Shown here one piece after another: positions 47,615-50,944 of a stretch of 50,944 nt of DNA. Positions within the stretch are counted from its first letter, which is position 1. Every line of letters begins with the position of its first letter. The notes under the pieces were generated by a model. That model was not told where the DNA came from. It searched no databases and saw only the letters and a list, made by a program, of their open reading frames with translations. Source of the DNA: Saprolegnia diclina VS20 (taxonomy: Eukaryota; Oomycota; Saprolegniomycetes; Saprolegniales; Saprolegniaceae). The stretch is taken from NCBI RefSeq assembly GCF_000281045.1, contig NW_008246068.1, forward strand, positions 1,203,544-1,254,487, in the 5' to 3' direction. The position numbers and the translations under genes are program-made.

Positions 47615-48134
47615 GGCGCGATCTTTTTCCAAATCTTTGAATCCTATTTAGGACTCGACACGTGGTGGTGGTCAGGATATCCTAGATAGGAGTTATCCGA
47701 AAGTGCATTTGGTGGCGGTTCTCGAGAGCGTTCCTCACTGCAGCGCCGCCACAAGACGTAGATATATAGTACCGCGCAGAGTGTATAGTAGTTGTAGCGT
47801 AGTTGTGTGCGACGCTAGAGCACGCGGGCTTCCGTTAATCGCGTACAGTTCTGGACGCGAGAAGGATGATCCATGGAAGTGTTGCAATTGCTTCGAGAAT
47901 CGACCAATCATTGCCTGCTGATTTCATTTGCGACACAAAAGCGGCATCAAATGACCAATCATAACGCTGTATTTGAAGCGACACATTCCATGGCTCTTTT
48001 GCGCGTCGATGATTGGTCAAATTGAGGCGCTATGTCGACATGTGATTGGACAAAACTTTCAATCCGCCGAATTCACCTTTGGGTTGCCATTGCCGCAAAT
48101 AAGCTCCAGAAGCCAAGAAGCCGAGACGACCAAT
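47615..48134. promoter_or_regulatory. Divergent promoter with four CCAAT boxes
   Basis: The 520 bp between the ENO4-like and NMD3 start codons contains CCAAT at 47904-47908 and 47955-47959 and the inverted form ATTGG at 48012-48016 and 48045-48049. All lie 85-235 bp before the NMD3 ATG. Each is set in ACCAATCAT or its reverse complement, or a close variant. CCAAT is the binding site of NF-Y in other eukaryotes. No gene is seen here. Confidence 0.55.
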
Positions 48135-49782
48135 ATGGCAATGTACGACGTCGACCTACGCGGCTGCAGGAGGCTCATCTCTGCGTAGCCTCTGCTGCAT
48201 GTGCGGCATCTCGATCGAGCCCAACCTCGCCAACATGTGCGTGGCCTGCCTCTCGAACGAGGTCGACATCACCGACGGTATCACGAAGGAAGGCGTCTTG
48301 ATCCAGTGCCGTGGCTGCCTCCGCTTCCAGCGCGGCGCCAAGGGCAACGACGGCGCGTTCGCCGAGTGTCCGCTCGAGTCGCTTGAGCTCATGACGCTGT
48401 GCCTCAAGAAGGTCCAGGGTCTCGGCCGCGACGTCAAGCTCATGGACGCCAGCTTCATCTGGACCGAGCCCCACAGCAAGCGCATCAAGCTCAAGCTCAC
48501 GATCCGCAAGGAGGTACCGTCTCTCTCGTTGGCTACGACACGATCGCATCTACCGGCGTAGGCCATGCGCAATGCACTGCTGCAAAAGTCATTTGTCGTA
48601 ACCTTTGTCGTCGAGAACCTCAAGTGCGCCGACTGCTCCAAGCAGTACCGCAACAACACGTGGCAAGCGCTCGTGCAGATCCGCCAAAAGGTCCACCACA
48701 AACGCACGTTCCTCCACCTCGAGCAAATCATCCTCAAGCACCAAGCGCACACGCGGAGCATTGGCATGGCGTCCGAGAAGGATGGCATGGACTTCTTTTT
48801 TGGCGAAAAAAACTCGGCCGAGCGCTTTGCGTCGTTCTTGAGTCAGCACGTGCCGCTTCGGTACGTTCCTATGGACGCACCGTATGCTCATCGCCTGCAG
48901 GACCAAGATCGCCCGCAAGCTCGTCTCGACCGACAACCACAGCAACACGGCCAACGTCAAGCTCACGATCGTCGCCGAGATCGCGCCGCTCTGCAAGGAC
49001 GACCTCGTGATCCTCGAGAAGCGCATGGCGCAGCAGTGTGGCATGTCGGTCGCCGTCGTCTCGCGCGTCACGACCCAGATCCACCTACTCGACCCGCGCA
49101 CGTGTCGCCGGTACCTAAATTTTGCCTATTTTCCGAGGATTTTCACCCAATTTTCCATGGTATTAGGTCGGAGGTCACCTCGGACAAGTACTGGAAGCAC
49201 CCGTTCCAAGCGCTCGACACGGGCGCGTCGATGGTCGAGTTTATCGTGTTGGACGTCGAGCCGCTGGATGCGGCCCCGAAGGAGACTCAGGACAGCGCCG
49301 ACCTGCTCGCGGTGATTGAAGTCGCGCGCGTCTCGGACTTTGGATTCAACGACACGACGTTCCACGTGACGAGCCACCTCGGGCGGTACCTCTCGGCTGG
49401 CGACACGGTCAAGGGCTATGACCTCGGTATCTGCAACTTTGGGTCGTCGCAGTTGTACCACCTCAAGGACGAGCTGCCGGACATCATCCTTGTCCGCCGC
49501 GTCTTCCCCAAGAAGGAAAAGGAAGGCAAGCGCCAAGAGCGCAAGAAGCTGCGCTGGCAAGCGAAAGCGAAGGCGAGTGCCAAGGACCGCGAGCGCGAAG
49601 AAGAGGAGTTTGAGGCCTTCATGGACGACTACGAGGAAGACCATGCTGGCGACGACGCCGTGGCGACGCCGCTCCTCGAAGTGTCGGACGCTGACGACGA
49701 GGACGAGGCCATCGACGCTGACGACGTGGCGTTCGAGGACGGCGAAGAAGGGCTTGCGGACGAGGCCAAAGTCGCTGCGTAA
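48135..49782 (+). CDS. NMD3: NMD3, adaptor for nuclear export of the 60S ribosomal subunit
   Basis: Five exons give about 485 residues: 48135-48142, 48189-48513, 48562-48860, 48901-49110, 49167-49782. NMD3 binds the pre-60S particle and recruits the exportin CRM1. The zinc-binding N-terminus has LCCMCG, CVACL, CRGC and, later, CADC. DASFIWTEPHSKRIKLKLT is the best-known family block; DTHNNT-like NHSNTANVKLT and CKDDLV follow. The C-terminus is basic and then acidic (SDADDEDEAIDADD), the region that carries nuclear transport signals in the family. The first exon is only 8 nt: ATGGCAAT joins in phase to CCTCTGC to give MAILCCMCG, which restores the first cysteine pair. Without it the protein would start inside the zinc motif. 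The gene converges on PRCC with 70 bp between. Confidence 0.93.
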
Positions 49783-49852
49783 GAAAAGAACGTTCCGAGA
49801 AATGGTAGCATGTATATGCAGCGAATCGCAGTTGGTTTGGACAATATTGGTA

Positions 49853-50944
49853 TTACCAGCCGTACTTGGCTTGGGTTTCGCGCTTGGACTTGAGCGCGAG
49901 CCCTTTTTTGTCCTGCAGATCGAATTCGCGCAGCTTGGCGTCGAACGTGAGCTGGTTGAGCTGATGGCGCTGCCGCTGGAGTCTACGCCCAAGATACGTG
50001 GCTGTCGCATAAGAAATGAGAGGTACCTCGAAGGGCGGTACGACGCAACGACGTAGCCATTCTCTGTCTCGGTGCCCGCCATTTCGGCGAGGACTTGGGC
50101 CTAACGCAGGACGAGTCGAGTCGCGTCCTCGAGGCAGTGGTGTAAGGCGTACTTCGCGATCGCTGGCAAAGACGGTCGAGCCATCGATTGGCGGCTTCCA
50201 CGCGCCTGGCGCGGCGGCTTGGACGTCAACGACCTATCCTTGGACGTGCAACGCTGCAGCAAAAAGAGGAGGTGGATGAACCTGTCCAGCGACCGCGTCA
50301 AACTTGCCTTGCTGGAGCATGCGCTCGAGTTGGCGTTCCTTGTTGCGCACGCGCTTGCTCTATGCGGATTAGCGTTCGGGAGGTGCACGATGGCGGTAGG
50401 CTAGTACCTGCACGTGCTCGGCGTCGTCGCCATCGTCTCCGTCGTCGTCCAGCGTCGGTACGTAGAGGTGGGAGGCGGCAGCGGCCTGCCCGACGGCGCT
50501 CGCCGAGGAGGCGTCGTGCTGCACCTACATCATACGTAGAGTCTTTCCGCGGCGTGTTGGAGCGGTCTGTACTGGCGGAAGCGGCTTTTTGACTTTCGGT
50601 GACGGCGGCGATGGCAGCGCGACCTTTGGGGCGGGGAGGAACCCGAGGAGCCCCGTCGTGTCGGGCGCCTCGCGCGCCACAGACCTCGGCGCAGCTTTGG
50701 CCTTCTTCTTTGCCGGGCCAGTGTGATGATCGTCGTCGTCCGAGTCGTCGCTGTTGAGAGCCCGACCGCTCTCCAAGAGCTTCTGCATCTCGGGCGGCAA
50801 GAAGAGCACCGTTCGCTTCTTCTTGGCCTTGGGCTTGGCCGGCGCCACAGCGTGGGCTACAGGCTTGGCCACCGGCTTGACCGTCGGCGGAACCACCGGG
50901 ACAGCGACCGCCATCTCGTCGCTGCTGCTCGCGTCCGAGTCGGA
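49853..50944 (-). CDS. PRCC: PRCC-family nuclear protein, 5' end beyond the window
   Basis: Six exons are visible: 50944-50573 (open at the window edge), 50524-50408, 50359-50282, 50233-50153, 50100-50027, 49982-49853. PRCC is a proline-rich nuclear protein tied to splicing factors and a mitotic checkpoint protein in mammals. The C-terminal block RQRHQLNQLTFDAKLREFD ending in ETQAKYGW matches the conserved RRKHQITYL...RQTQAKYGF of animal PRCC. Upstream lies a proline/lysine-rich disordered region and an acidic SDSDASSSDE at the window edge, like the Ser/Asp-rich N-terminus of the family. The true start is therefore probably just outside. The intron 50572-50525 contains the in-frame TAG that would otherwise end the first exon. 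The splices at 50281-50234 and 50152-50101 are less certain. Confidence 0.82.

Noticed and set aside
50516-50572. Stop after KTLRMM as the end of a short separate gene
   Set aside because: The TAG is the acceptor of a 48-nt GTACAG intron. Downstream exons lead in frame to the PRCC signature ending AKYGW.

Overview
This is nuclear DNA of a eukaryote, most likely an oomycete of the Saprolegniales type (Saprolegnia, Achlya, Thraustotheca, Aphanomyces). That placement is an inference. It rests on GC-rich coding DNA, tight gene spacing, introns of about 42-68 nt, eukaryote-only families (TMEM16, P4-ATPase, atlastin, DONSON, NMD3, PRCC, TRM11) and signs of a flagellated cell. Exons were joined by hand from reading-frame continuity, GT-AG borders and remembered family landmarks. 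By my count 58 of 85 inferred introns begin with GTAC. No search was run.

Layout. 1-681: a decayed tRNA-Ala-like remnant, otherwise unrecognised. 682-5378 (+): anoctamin with an N-terminal cyclic-nucleotide-binding-like domain and a C-terminal C2 domain. 6087-10386 (-) and 11087-15417 (+): two P4-ATPase flippases head to head, sharing near-identical patches that include introns. 15608-17909 (+): leucine-rich-repeat protein. 18193-19997 (+): DONSON. 20049-22145 (-): atlastin GTPase. 22146-24327: sparse region with two copies of a 77-residue membrane protein gene and a pair of strong hairpins. 24328-25873 (+): TRM11. 26457-27576: a single unknown gene enclosed by a 66-bp inverted repeat. 27809-29045 (-): ZADH2/PTGR3-type reductase, divergent from an Asp/Glu racemase-superfamily gene at 29282-30034 (+).

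30113-43755 (+): a giant gene for a protein of about 4,412 residues, with coiled coil followed by a very long acidic region. Most of it lies in one 11.8-kb exon. 44030-45869 (+): CDKL-type kinase. 45910-47614 (-): ENO4-like enolase relative whose catalytic residues look lost. 48135-49782 (+): NMD3. 49853-50944 (-): PRCC, running off the window.

Functional themes. Lipid and membrane genes (scramblase/channel family, two flippases, atlastin) fill much of the left half. The giant coiled-coil protein, CDKL kinase and ENO4 relative are neighbours, and the last two families are linked to cilia or sperm flagella, so that stretch may serve zoospore flagella. DONSON, TRM11, NMD3 and PRCC are housekeeping genes of replication, tRNA modification, 60S export and nuclear RNA biology.

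The items most worth following up are the giant acidic repeat protein, the composite anoctamin, the converted flippase pair, the 66-bp inverted repeat around one gene, and the possible pseudo-enolase.
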